DNA of 64,000 bases from Tipula vernalis (lineage: Eukaryota; Arthropoda; Insecta; Diptera; Tipulidae): contig OY282558.1 of the NCBI GenBank assembly GCA_958295665.1, forward strand, positions 68,994,789 through 69,058,788, in the 5' to 3' direction. Below the pieces are notes generated by a model. The model saw only the letters and a list, made by a program, of their open reading frames with translations, had not been told where the DNA came from and made no database searches. Positions 12,491 to 22,183 of the stretch are shown one piece after another. Made by a program: the position numbers and the translations under genes. The stretch's first letter is position 1. Each line of letters opens with the position of its first letter.

Positions 12491-13260
12491 CTAGCGGCGT
12501 TGGTTATTGGCTCGCCTGCTTGGTTGTTGTCTAGATGTGGCGCTATGGTTTGGATTGGAGCTCGGCGTGTTATTCTTGAGTGTTACATTTGTCGCCAATT
12601 GAGTTGGTTGTATTAGCAGTATTTCCTCAGATCGATCTTCAATTGGTAGTTTGCATAGCTTAATTATTGGCCGCTTGTATATTGCGTCCTTACATTTGAC
12701 TGTGGCTGGTCGCACTAAATCATTGTTTCCGGCATGAGTCTGGATAACCCGTTCCAACTTCCATCGAGTGGCAGGTTCTTGCTCATCTTTTAATAGAACT
12801 AGATTATTTGTCATTAAATTGGGTTGAATGGATGTCCACTTGTTGTTCCGTTGATGCAGTTGGTGTAGATATTCTGATGACCACCGTTTCCAGAAATCTT
12901 GTACCATTTTTTCTACCATGACGTGCCATCTTGTTCTTAGTGTTGTTCGATTCGATCGATGTCGGCGCTTGGTAACGCCTTGAGGGAGTCCCCGATTAAA
13001 AAGTGGCCTGGTGTCAATACTGTTAAGTGCGAGGCGTCGTTGGTGAGCGGAGTTAAAGGTCGAGAATTAAGCACTGCTTCGATTTGAGTGACGAAGGTGG
13101 TTAGCATCTTAGATTTTTTTATGTCTGCAATATCTAGGCCGAAATCTTGCTCTTGGTTTAATTTTAAAATTAATGTCTCCGCTCGCTGCAGTTCTTGCCC
13201 TCTTAGCGAACCTTTGTTGATATTTTTGTACCTGCGCTGTTGTCGATAAATCGCAAACAA
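12491..13260 (-). pseudogene. BEL-1 integrase C-terminal part with deletion of the core
   Basis: Two overlapping-frame pieces (13,260-12,937 and 12,919-12,491) carry the end of the BEL integrase. The block 'IEAVLNSRPLTPLTND' followed by 'LTPGHFLIGDSL' and 'FWKRWSSEYLHQLHQR' matches the conserved C-terminal part of BEL pol (the DUF5641-type tail). Just before it, at about 13,130, the text jumps from the integrase N-terminal linker ('NQEQDFGLDI') straight to 'TTFVTQIEAVLNSRP'. The zinc-binding HHCC region and the DDE catalytic core are therefore missing. This copy could not encode an active integrase. Confidence 0.75.
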
Positions 13261-13288
13261 TATGCGGCTATGCGCCTTATTTTAGACC

Positions 13289-13840
13289 TTAGACCTTGTT
13301 AAATACTTCTGAGAGAGGGTGTATTTCCTTTTTAACGGTCACTAGCGCTACTTTCTCTTCCAGTTCTGGTTGCACCTGCTGCTGTACTTCTGGTAGGTTG
13401 TCTTCCGAATTGTTGGCTGGGGCTATCTTCCATTGCGATGTGATTGTTCCCAGGAACTCTGGTCCGTACCACCATAATTTGTTGTTGATGAGTTCCTTAG
13501 GTGTTATGCCACGTGAAGTAATATCCGCCGGGATGACTTGAGATTTTACGTGTTCCATGTCGTTGACGGTAATGTTTTCTTGATGGTTGATATTACATTT
13601 GCAACGAATGTTTTAAACCGGCTTGGGTCGCCCTTGATCCAGGAAAGTGTGATAGTTGAATCGGACCATGCGTATGTTTTGATGTCCTGAAGTTGCACGA
13701 TATTTTGCACATGTTTTATTAACTTTGCTACATTTAGTTCGAGGCGCGGGATTGATAGCTTTGTCTTGATTGGAGCAACTCGTGTTTTGGATATTGGCAG
13801 CTGAGTTGGTACTTCGCCGGAGGCGTCTATGGTACGGCAA
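13289..13840 (-). pseudogene. BEL-1 RNase H region remnant
   Basis: The minus-strand frame at 13,558-13,289 contains 'VIPADITSRGITPKELINNKLWWYGPEFL', split here only for recognition as 'NPADxxSRG' and 'LWWYGPEFL'. In intact BEL elements (compare BEL-2, 'NPADCATRG' and 'LWWNGPEFL') this lies between RNase H and integrase. The upstream piece at 13,840-13,613 is frame-shifted and holds only scraps of RNase H. It is a remnant with no activity expected. Confidence 0.65.
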
Positions 13841-13859
13841 TAGACAGACGCAGCTTAAA

Positions 13860-14759
13860 CGTATTCTGAGGCATCAGCAAATCTGTGCAGTTCCTTTCGT
13901 CATATTGTTCTTGTGTTCACCCATCTCGGTACTCTTATATTTGAAATTTCACTTAGTTCATCTTTCTAATTTAGCCATTTAGTTCGTATCTTCTCTGGTA
14001 ATTGTTCATCCCAGTTTATTCCGGTCATCCATACTTCCTGCATCATAATTGTTATTGGTGACAGCCATCCTACAGGATCGAATAACTTTGATGACTCACA
14101 TAGCATTGAGCGTTTTGTGGGCTCCCTAACCAACTCCAAGCGGCCTATATTGGATTCAAAAAAATCTTTTTTGGGGTTGTATAAAATCCCCAGAGTTTTA
14201 ATGCAATCGTTTAGTTTGATTTAAATGTTTCCGTCGGCTCGTTGCTGTTGGGTGTTTTGGTCATCTACGTAGAAGTCTGTCATAATAATGTTAGCTGCTG
14301 TGTGATGTATATTGGCTCTTTCCTGGGCTAGTTGTAATAAAGCTCTTACTGCTAGATAGCCGCCTGCGGCCAGCTCTTCCTGAAGTTTGGGACCGGTCAT
14401 CATGATGTCATTTAGGGATAGTCCACTTGTTGTGTTGGAGGATGCATCAAACACTACTCGAAGCTTGGTTTGATCACACCATGATGAGGTATGTAATATA
14501 TGTTTTCAGCTAATTCATCTTCCGGTCTTTCCTGAATCAGCTCCATGTGGTTTAACTCGATGTATTCCTGCATAAATTTATGATAAAGCTGTTTGTATGC
14601 GGAATCTTTCATAAATCTTCTTTCGATTTGTAATAACCTTGCGACGGCCTTTCTCCTTGATTCTCCCAATTTACCGTGGTTATCCTTGAATGGAATTTGT
14701 ACTATATATCGCTTATCATGACATCGTTCTACTATTCTCTGAAACAGCTCCTCAACCAT
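13860..14759 (-). pseudogene. BEL-1 reverse transcriptase with catalytic-core deletion
   Basis: The piece at 14,759-14,454 holds the segment leading into RT (ERRFMKDSAYKQLY, then YYIPHHGVIKP). The piece at 14,454-14,221 continues with 'VFDASSNTTSGLSLND' and 'TGPKLQEEL', then jumps directly to 'GYLAVRALLQLA' and 'FYVDD'. Compared with BEL-4 (61,900-62,280), about 60 residues are missing, including the motif with the first catalytic aspartate (TADIEKMYRQIW-type). The YVDD box is kept. A stop or frameshift follows 'YVDD', and only scraps of the connection domain remain to about 13,860, including '(I)GWLSPI'-type text near 14,070. Confidence 0.75.
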
Positions 14760-14769
14760 ACCTTCTTCC

Positions 14770-15516
14770 TCAGTGGGACTTCGTTGCTTTAGGAATGTTG
14801 TGGTTTTCCACGAACAATCTCAATTGTTCTTTGATTGATTTGGTTGGCACCATGGTTGTTCTGGTTTGCTTTTCTAAACTACCCATGCTTCCAATTATGA
14901 TCCATCCGAACTCCGTGTGTTGTGCCATGGGCTCCTGACACCCGCCTTTTATCAATTTTTTTTCTATTATCGATGGATAGTAGTCTGCCCCTAGCACAAG
15001 ATCGATTGATTGAGCTTGGTAGTAAGATGGATCTGCTAATTGTATATTCTGCAGATAGGTCCATTTACTGGTGTTGATATTTGTCTCGGGTAGTTGTTGT
15101 GTTAATTTGTCGAATACAAAGGCTTCAACCTCTAATCGGAAGTCTTCCTCGAACATTGAGGCTAGTTTTAGGTTTATTACATGCTTACAAATGCCAGCCT
15201 TATTTCCGCCTATGCCAGAAATGTTCACGTGAACCTTCTTCTTTTTGATGTTTAATAAGTGGCGGCCACTTTGCAGAGATTAATGTTGCCTGTGAATCTT
15301 GCTGGTTGACCAGGAATGTTTGTGTCGTACCCTTAGTGGTTGTTGATACTGAGTTGTCTCCATGTAGAAGAGTATGGTGAGCTCCTTTACATATACCATG
15401 CAGCGTGTAGTTGATGAGCAGGAATAGGGAGTGACGTCATTGTTGGAATGTTTGTTTAAGCAACGGACACAGATAGTTGCTTCGCTCACCAATTTTTTCC
15501 TATCCAATGTTGACAT
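14770..15516 (-). pseudogene. BEL-1 zinc-knuckle and protease remnant
   Basis: The frame at 15,516-15,280 contains 'ATICVRCLNKHSNNDV', matching the zinc-knuckle stretch of BEL-4 (CVRCLSQAHKRGDC). The frame at 15,228-14,770 starts 'NISGIGGNKAGICKHVI', the part of the BEL aspartic-protease domain (DUF1758-type) after the DSG active site, and continues through 'LADPSYY', 'DLVLGADYYP' and 'EFGWIIIGSMGS', the usual protease-to-RT linker. The active-site DSG is in the broken segment between the two frames. Read with its neighbours, this is one decayed polyprotein. Confidence 0.75.
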
Positions 15517-15608
15517 CTCCTTGAATAATTTGTACTCCTCCTACTTATGACTACCTTGACATCCCTTTACCAGGCACTGATTGTTGATTGTTGCAGCATG
15601 TATGCGTC

Positions 15609-16908
15609 TTAGGGCGGTATATATTGTGACCGAGGGCTACTTACTTTAGTGTATCCCATCGCCGCTAAAGATTGAAATCTTCTTTCCAAAAAACTAAATA
15701 ATTCCTTTATTTTTGGAATTTCTCTAGGATTTGGTAATGTTGCTTCATACAGCTTACTGGATTCTGGATCTAATTTTCTGTTTAAGATGAAATCTATGAA
15801 TGCATCAAATGGAGCGCTTATATTGAGGCGGTTGATATTGTGGAGCATTTCCCTTGCTGTAACGTGCAGGGCTCGAATTGCTCCCGCCGATTCTGTGTGC
15901 ACCGCTGATAATGATAGCAATGAATTAAAATATTTGGTTGCCAGAAGTCTATGGTTATTGTATCTGGCTTTTAATATTTCAAAAGCTTTCTCATAGTTAT
16001 CACCCGTTGTTGCTAGATGAATGATTAGTTGTGCTGCCCCTTTCTGATTGTGCGATTTTAAATACGTCATTTTTACCGTATCTGATAGCTGGTTGTTTCC
16101 GTGGATAATGTCTGTGAAGAAATCGTTGAAAGAGCTCCATTTTTCATAATCCCCATGATATGTTGGTAGTTCGACTTTAGGCAGCTGCACTGTTGTTGTT
16201 CTGCTCGAGGTTTTTGGTTCGGTCTGTCTTTCTTGCAATCGCACTTTCACGGAAATATTCCGGTGTGTGCTCCTCTTCTTCTGTTTCGATGAGGATCGAT
16301 ATTTATAGTGAATCAATCTCTTCCATCTCCTTGGTCAGTTGATTGATTTTTAATTCGAAGTACGCGTTCTGGTTTTTATTGGTATCCAGTGAGTACTCTA
16401 TTGAGGCTAGATTCTGATAAATTTGTCGCATCAGAACGTCTTGCCTCTTAAAGAACCTTTTGTTGTTATTGTCTTCCATTTTTGACGCTTGAGGTAGCCA
16501 GCTATTAATGTATGATGGCTGATGAGGGTTTTGGTCACATCTTGCTCCCTCATCTGGTTGTTGATTCCTCTTGTTGTTCTGTAGCGTTGTTGTGTCTTCC
16601 GTTTCTGGTTGTTGTTTGGAGGGCGTTGGAAGTTGCAGGTTGCTCTCTGGTATGTTTATTGTCGGCGTTTTCGGTGGCCCGTTGTTTAATCGTAGCCGCA
16701 TATCATCTTACAGCTGCGTATATGTGTCAGCAACTTGTTTTCTCACTATAAGATATGAATGCTGCGATTCTAAAGGCGGATTCATCTTTCGAATAGCCTC
16801 ATCGATGGTTAAGTATTCGCTGTATAATGTTTTTAGTTTAACGATTCTGGTTTCGAGATAGCTTATTGTTTTTCTGCTATTTCCATCTTTGTGATAATTT
16901 GTGTTCAT
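15609..16908 (-). pseudogene. BEL-1 gag remnant
   Basis: Three minus-strand frames (16,908-16,708, 16,701-16,303 and 16,316-15,609) make a decayed BEL/Pao gag. The first holds a coiled-coil-like N-terminus (YLETRIVKLKTLYSEYL) close to BEL-4 (YLESRIAKVKALYVKYL). The second holds 'RQDVLMRQIYQNLASIEYSL', again as in BEL-4. The third holds the DUF1759-type capsid core, beginning 'LPKVELPTYHGDYEKWSSF' and reaching 'NIKELFSFLERRFQSLAAMG'. The frames meet with short overlaps or gaps, so two frameshifts explain the break. The natural start may lie slightly upstream of 16,908. Confidence 0.8.
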
Positions 16909-16998
16909 CTGAATCAGCTGCTCCTTCTCCTTTTTTGTTTTTGTAGTCGCTAATCTATTTTGAGCTCCTTGATGTTGGTTGTTGTTTTATTATGCTCA

Positions 16999-17015
16999 AT
17001 AAGTTCGAAGGACCA
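16999..17015 (-). other. Primer-binding site of BEL-1 (tRNA-Tyr-like)
   Basis: On the minus strand the sequence just inside the LTR boundary begins TGGTCCTTCGA, the same 11 bases that open the site in BEL-2 and BEL-4, where the match continues into GCCGGA. It complements the 3' end of insect tRNA-Tyr (…TCGAAGGA plus CCA) as I know it. After 11 bases this copy diverges. Confidence 0.6.
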
Positions 17016-17500
17016 TGTAAAGTTCTCGCCTCTGCTCAGAACTTATATATTTAATGATTATTAAGATTACCACTGGTGGGGTCTTAATAATCTTGAGAAT
17101 GAAATAAACACACGATTGAAGGTAAATTTCAGATGTAGCTTTCGAACCGAGTTAATTTTGAAATTGGATTGGAAAATAAGTGTGGAGTTAAGGAGAGGGT
17201 TGTGATTTGGGTCGGGCTACGTTGAGTTGACGCAGAATTAGTATTCAATTAGCTTACATTGGGGTGTGAGTTGTTCGGTTGGTGAATTATTTAACCCTGT
17301 AGCAGGCAGTCCCGCCTTTAGATGGGAGTTCTCTATACTATTGTTTAGTTGTGTATATTGTAACGTTTATCTTTTGTGTTATTCAGCAGAATTCGAATTT
17401 TCATGTCAAATTTATAACAAAATTATATTCTGTGCATTAGAGCTTTAAAAAATAAATAAAAAATATTTCGAGTCGTTTGATTTTGTTGAAAATAATTATT
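17016..17500 (-). repeat. Putative 5' LTR of BEL-1 (outer end uncertain)
   Basis: The LTR should start on the plus strand at TGTAAAGTTC (17,016), abutting the primer-binding site. Its right-hand end is not clear, and 17,500 is a guess. It contains an 11-bp perfect inverted repeat (17,056-17,066 GATTATTAAGA with 17,082-17,092) separated by 15 bases. No second copy of this sequence was recognised on the other side of BEL-1. Confidence 0.45.
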
Positions 17501-17666
17501 AATAAGTCGGAAAGTTTGTATATTTTGTGATAGTGAAATTTGTTTAGTGATTCAAAAATTTTAGCATGCCTCTGTGCCCCATTATGTAAACACCGTCCAA
17601 AGGCAAACGTTGTTTTGTTTTGGTTTTCGCTATTTTGTCAACTGAATTGGACTGTTGCTTTCAGAT

Positions 17667-17931
17667 ATGCCACGAAACAGGAAACAGAAAGAGGTTAAAA
17701 CAAGGTACACCCAACAGGTTTTCGTCGACCATACAACCTTAGTTCTATGACTGATGAGGAAATTCAGGATATGTGGAATTCAATAAGCAGCGCAACAAGC
17801 GACAGTGAAGCGGATGATGGTGACTTTGATGACGATGACTCGATTGCTGATCCTTATCATAACATAAATACGAACCTCGATTTACCTCCCGTTGAATTTT
17901 CATCACAGACACCAACAACAGAATAACATAA
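17667..17931 (+). pseudogene. Possible piggyBac-type transposase N-terminus
   Basis: A start at 17,667 gives MPRNRKQKEVKTRYTQQ, then the frame shifts by one base near 17,720. The following frame reads 'SSMTDEEIQDMWNS' and an acidic stretch with runs of D and E (SEADDGDFDDDDS), then a stop near 17,929. A short basic start followed by 'M(T/S)DEEI' and an acidic low-complexity segment is common in piggyBac-derived proteins, and a piggyBac-like C-terminus lies at 35,268-36,133. That link is inference, because the acidic motif alone is weak evidence. It could equally be part of the decayed transposon at 18-21 kb. Confidence 0.3.
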
Positions 17932-18209
17932 ACAACTACCAGAAGTTGAACCACCCGTATAACCACCAGCACAGATCTCCAGAACTTTATACAGCACCTA
18001 TATTTGATTACCACTATAAGAAAAGCAAATTCGTATAAGAGTACTCTCTGTAAATTTATCCCTATAAATGATTTTCGATATCTTTGCTGTACTTAGTTTG
18101 CTTTATTGGTTAGAAACGTAAATTAAATACAGTATATTTAAAGAAATACTGTAAAGTTGCAGTTTAAATTAAAATAAAGAATCTATATAGAATCTTTATA
18201 CAAATCCTA

Positions 18210-18840
18210 TATTCATGTAAAACTTTCTTCCACTTGAAATTTGACAGACTTAGAAACAATTGCTAAAAAAGGCCAATTAACATCGCGTAAAAGAAAATTT
18301 GCGGATCGTGAAACGTTAGAATTATCAGAATGCAGCAAAAATAGGCACAACCAGCTGTGCCCGTTTTGCGACAAAATGCACCTTGTATTAATCAAATAAA
18401 TGATGAAAAAGCACAGAACTGTGTTACTCTAATAACCATCGTAAATGAAACATCTGAAATTCATGATTTAGATGCTGTCGATGTACCTAATTCAAATTGC
18501 ACAAACATAATCGAAATTCCCATTACTCCAGTAAATGAGAATTACATAACCATCAAAGATTTACAAAACTACCGGAAATATTTATTAAATGATGTACGTG
18601 AAATAATCCAGGAGCTCTTTCGTTTTTTAAATCTAGAAGCTCTCACTTAAATGATACCAGTTCACCGAATTTTACTCAATCTGAATTTGAACATAACAAT
18701 GGCTTACCACTAGATACGGTGGAAGATGTCCTTAAATTGGAAGACAAAATAATTAAAGGAGGACCGTTTTTCGATGAATTGGTTGGTATTAAGAATTTCC
18801 CTTACTATGAGTTTTTAATAATTTATGAGTATTTATAAAG
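18210..18840 (+). pseudogene. Decayed protein with a DUF4806-like segment
   Basis: In one plus-strand frame 18,357-18,650 encodes an acidic 97-residue stretch ending 'YRKYLLNDVREIIQELFRF'. In the next frame, around 18,690-18,800, it continues 'GLPLDTVEDVLKLEDKII' and 'GPFFDELVGI'. The 'LP(L/I)xTxEDLLxLExKL' pattern is what I know from DUF4806 domains, found in many insect proteins, often linked to tnp2-type DNA transposons like the one decoded on the opposite strand at 19.4-21.0 kb. Splice-like sites follow (gtattaagaa near 18,786), but no exon structure can be proved. Confidence 0.35.
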
Positions 18841-19453
18841 TATTTCCAGTTTCTGTTTTTAAAACAAATTGGCGGGCTTATCAGAATGCAGCAAAATTAT
18901 GAATTTTCTTCAGCACTTGAATGATGGAATGCGAACCTCGGGTTTACACGAAAATAAATAGATATGATTCATGATTTGTGTACGGAATTTATTATTTGTT
19001 ACAACAATTTAAAATTATTGTTATAAATAATGGTAAATTATGATATTTTTATTTAATATTTTTTTAAAATATGTATTGAAGTGTTGCAATAAGTTAGGAT
19101 TGTGAATTTTTAACTTTAGTGACATTTCATTTGCCAATTTACAACAACAATGCTATATAATGAATTCAAATTTGGAATTCGTCGAATTCATCGTTTAGTT
19201 TACCTACTTTACGCTAGGTACGCTAGAGTACATTTTTTTTTAGTTCTATAGCTTAGCTATGTGCAATCTGAAAGTTAAAAGTATAAAAAATATTTATTAC
19301 ATACGCTACATACCAATATTTTATTCGCCACAAAAAAATTGAAAATTTTTGACCAACCTTTGAAAACCAATCGAATTCCAAACATTGAATTCCTTGACTA
19401 TTTTATTCTATTCTAATTCCTTGCTCAAATGAAATGTCACTTTTATCTTTTTA

Positions 19454-20990
19454 CTAGTGAGAAATAATTTTCATTGTGTGATTTAAAGGGACAACAAAAT
19501 ATCTACCATTCAAATAAGAGCACCAAAACATTTTGCAAAAGTTATTTGCTGGCTCTTCAAATAAGCCTATCAAAAAGAAAAATTCATGCAAACAATCAGG
19601 TTCACTAAGCAATGATTTAATATTTACGAGTCTTTGACCAGTAACAAATAATTTTTTGTTCTTCTTTTCAAACCAGTTTACCCTTGTAACTTGACAGATA
19701 TTTCTTGACACAATACAACAATCACTCTTATAATCTGAACGAATTTTTAAAATCGGTAAAAAATGCAGTTTTGAATTTGTTTGTGCCATCTATACGATGA
19801 GAAAATTTTATAGTTTCTTTTGATAGTAGGTTTTTGGATTCCGTATGTTTTTTTGTACTTAATTGAATCATCTCACTTAGCCGGTTGTGGCACTGTTCAA
19901 GCGGACGATTATATGAATGAAGCATTGTTTTTATATTTTTAATGTAAGCTTCTAATTTGTAGCAACTATTTTCATTTAGCGGACCAACAGCACTACAATC
20001 ACTTGCAATATGTACGAGCCCAAGAATGTTGAATGTCACGTTGTTTTCTCAGCTCAGTAATTCTTGGGCATATTCATTGTACGTCACATAAAGCACTGGA
20101 GACGTCAGGATTCTTATTGCCAAACTCAAATATAAAAAATGCTTATAAATATCTTTTGATACGATACCTTTCTATTTTGCGGGGCCACTGTACAATAGGA
20201 ATGTCCTACATTCTGATGCTTTCAGTAATCTGGCGTAATGGAATGATCTTGATTTCCGCTGAAATTCCGTACAATAAAATTTGGCACAGGCCTATCCAGA
20301 AAAAAAATTAATTTTTTCACTACTCCTTAGTCAACTAGGTGCATTTTGTCTAACAAAAAAATGTTGAATCATATCTATGGGACCGCGTTCAAGCTCACAG
20401 CGGACTCCCTTATGGTGATCTTTATTTGCCTCACCAGAAGGTGTAACCCTTGCTCAAAAGTTTGAATCTGTCCTGGGTGAAGCAGTTATTTGAGGAAAAA
20501 CAACTTTACTTGTTTTTTTCATTTCCATCTAAAACAATTTTTCCTCTAATGAAACATTTTGGGCAGGATGAATAGCCATATTGCTTTTATTTTAGATATT
20601 GCTGGCACATCACAAATAAATGGTTTAATTTTTGTTGCTTTATATTTTTTACGCTTAATGATAAATCCGTAATTAATTAAGTTATCCATTTCATAAACAA
20701 ATTGTTTCAGGAAATTATTAAATGATTGAGGTTTGCCAGGCCCACTATATATACGAACGGGAAACACAATTCAACTGTACTTTAAAATATTATCTGCCCT
20801 TCCTAAAAGTATCCAACAGCTATTGCTGCCACTAGAAGATATTGTAATTCTATCTAATGGCTTTTATCAATTGGTCGAACTTCCACTTTCCGCATTTTCC
20901 TATATTTATTTAATATTTTTCTCGGAATTTTTCGTAAATAAACTTTTAATCACTTTCCTTCAGTAAGACAATAAATTTGAAAACATGACT
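19454..20990 (-). pseudogene. Decayed DNA transposase of the tnp2 / DUF4218 type
   Basis: Three minus-strand pieces lie in order. 20,767-20,546 reads 'FPVRIYSGPGKPQSFNNFL' and 'KPFICDVPAISKIK', matching the 'FPIxIYxGxxKP…FLxxFV…ICDAPA' block of tnp2-type transposases. 20,039-19,728 reads 'HIASDCSAVGPLNENSCYKL' and 'RPLEQCHNRLSEM', matching the DUF4218-like 'H…D…GPL…CxxFExY…PLxQxxxR' region. 19,789-19,454 is the expected C-terminal tail. The order and spacing fit one gene with frameshifts and a missing middle. Upstream of 20,767 the frame continues without a start ('ILLGRADNI'). Such genes are usually placed near CACTA/EnSpm-like DNA transposons; I did not see terminal repeats. Confidence 0.55.
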
Positions 20991-21046
20991 TATCTATAGA
21001 GAAAACATCTTCTTAGTGCATATATATAACATGTACAAGGAAAAAC

Positions 21047-21540
21047 AGGTCCTGAAATCTATTGATAGAGGTATCAAACATAGTAATCAAACCATATTAG
21101 ATTTTTGCCGCCCAAAAACTTGTGGGCTAGACCACAGTTGATTTTCAATCAAATTGAATTTTCTAAGAAACGTTTAGAAATAATCGGGCAATCAAAATGA
21201 AAATTGTCACAGCAATTACAGGTCCCGAAACCTATTGATAGAGGTATCAACCATCGTAATCGGACCATTTTAGATTTTTGTCGCCCAAAAACTTGTGGGG
21301 TAAAGCACAGTTGATTTTCAATCAAATTGAATTTTCTAAGAAATGTTTAGAAATAATCGAGCAATCAAAATGAAAATTGTCACAGTAATTACAGGTCCCA
21401 AAACCTATTGAAAGAGGTATCAACCATAGTAATCGAACCATATTAGATTTTTGCCGCCCAAAAACTTGTGGACTATAGCACAGTTGATTTTCAATAAAAT
21501 TGAATTTTCTAAGAAATGTTTAGAAATAATCGAGCAATCA
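21047..21540. repeat. Tandem repeat, 173-bp unit, about 2.9 copies
   Basis: Units start at 21,047, 21,220 and 21,393 with 'aggtcc(t/c)(g/a)aaa', exactly 173 bases apart. All contain 'gtatcaa(a/c)cat', 'cgcccaaaaacttgtgg', 'cacagttgattttcaat' and 'agaaa(c/t)gtttagaaataatcg'. The third unit breaks off after 'gagcaatca' near 21,540. Copies differ at a few percent of positions. It is a satellite-like array or the tail of a DNA transposon. Confidence 0.9.
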
Positions 21541-21589
21541 GGTACTAGTATGTGTTTAAAGAATATAATGCATTGAAATTTGCAAGAGC

Positions 21590-21660
21590 GTTGTGGTATA
21601 GCGGATAAAGCGATGGAACGAGAAAAACCAGACCCGGGTTCAAGCCTCAAACAAGGAGTT
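21590..21660 (+). repeat. tRNA-derived SINE-like head (pol III A and B boxes)
   Basis: 'tggtatagcggataaagcg' (about 21,594-21,612) resembles a tRNA A box with its stem, and 'GGTTCAAGCCT' (21,637-21,647) resembles the B box GGTTCRANNCC. The spacing is about right for a tRNA or SINE promoter. The sequence does not fold into a proper tRNA acceptor stem that I can see, so a SINE or tRNA pseudogene is more likely than a functional tRNA. Confidence 0.4.
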
Positions 21661-21967
21661 TACGGTAAGTAAAATTACGATGTTTCTGGAGATATAATGG
21701 TAATGTTTTGAATAATTAGAATAATATGACAAACCTCAATAAGTGACATACCACAAATATTAACAAAATATGGATATAATTCGATTAATTATTCTGTTAA
21801 ACAATTTGACAGACCAGACTATATAAATTCTAGTTGTATAAAAATTCTTTATTTAATCTGTGCTGAACCTTTATCTCATTTGATAACTGCACTGGACCCG
21901 AACCTATAATGCGTGTATAAAAACTTTAGAGAGACTAAACAGAACCTATAGAAAAGTTAAAGTTTTA

Positions 21968-22115
21968 GTAAAGATAATCTTTATTCTAAATCTATAATTG
22001 CTGTACCAAGTATACAGCAAGTTTATTTATCTAGATAAAGATTTCTTTTACAGGTCATGTACAAGAGAAGTCTGAAGAAAGAAGTTGAAGAAAGTTGAAG
22101 TTGTAGTAAAGACAG
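21968..22115. repeat. AT-rich repeat unit flanking BEL-3 (partner at 35,163-35,255)
   Basis: 'agtaaagataatctttatt…gctgtaccaagtatacagcaagtttatttatct…aataaagatttc' at 21,968-22,060 is repeated after BEL-3 as 'tctttactcc…cctgtaccatgtacatacagcatgtttctttatct…aataaagatttcgttacag'. The unit seems to have been tandemly duplicated before BEL-3 inserted in the second copy, at a palindrome-like 'gtaaagatagtctttac'. The AATAAAG near the end hints at an LTR-type polyadenylation region, but no partner element is recognised. Confidence 0.6.
22111..22115. repeat. Target-site duplication of BEL-3, left (GACAG)
   Basis: GACAG precedes the BEL-3 5' LTR and GATAG (35,163-35,167) follows its 3' LTR. Four of five bases match, in keeping with the 5-bp duplications made by BEL/Pao integrases and some later mutation. 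Confidence 0.65.
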
Positions 22116-22183
22116 TGTTGACGAGAAGGGAAACACAACACAACAATCTATTGGAATTAAGACTATTTGTACGGATCTAGTAA
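22116..22183 (+). repeat. BEL-3 5' LTR, first part
   Basis: These 68 bases match 34,767-34,834, the start of the 3' LTR, with one visible change (aacaatc versus aacaata). It ends in AGTAA, the BEL-2 target site. Confidence 0.95.

Larger units (their letters stand above)
12470..17015 (-). mobile_element. BEL-1: decayed BEL/Pao LTR retrotransposon (internal region)
   Basis: Minus-strand gag and pol pieces lie in the canonical BEL order: gag (16,908 to 15,609), zinc knuckle and protease (15,516 to 14,770), RT (14,759 to about 13,860), RNase H (13,840 to 13,289) and integrase (13,260 to 12,491). A primer-binding-like TGGTCCTTCGA lies next to the putative 5' LTR boundary at 17,015/17,016. The 3' LTR would begin left of 12,469 (TGTTGTTACC on the minus strand) but is not confirmed, since no match to the right-hand LTR was seen. 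Frameshifts, stops and two large deletions inactivate it. Its gag resembles BEL-4 (59 kb), so the two belong to one lineage. Confidence 0.85.

Noticed and set aside
16571..16861. 96-codon plus-strand frame rich in V, C and S
   Set aside because: Antisense shadow of BEL-1 gag.
21047..21540. CRISPR-like array
   Set aside because: The repeat unit is 173 bp with no short repeat/unique spacer pattern, and the genome is eukaryotic.
21590..21660. Functional tRNA gene
   Set aside because: Box motifs are tRNA-like, but I cannot form a full cloverleaf with a paired acceptor stem; listed as a SINE-like head instead.
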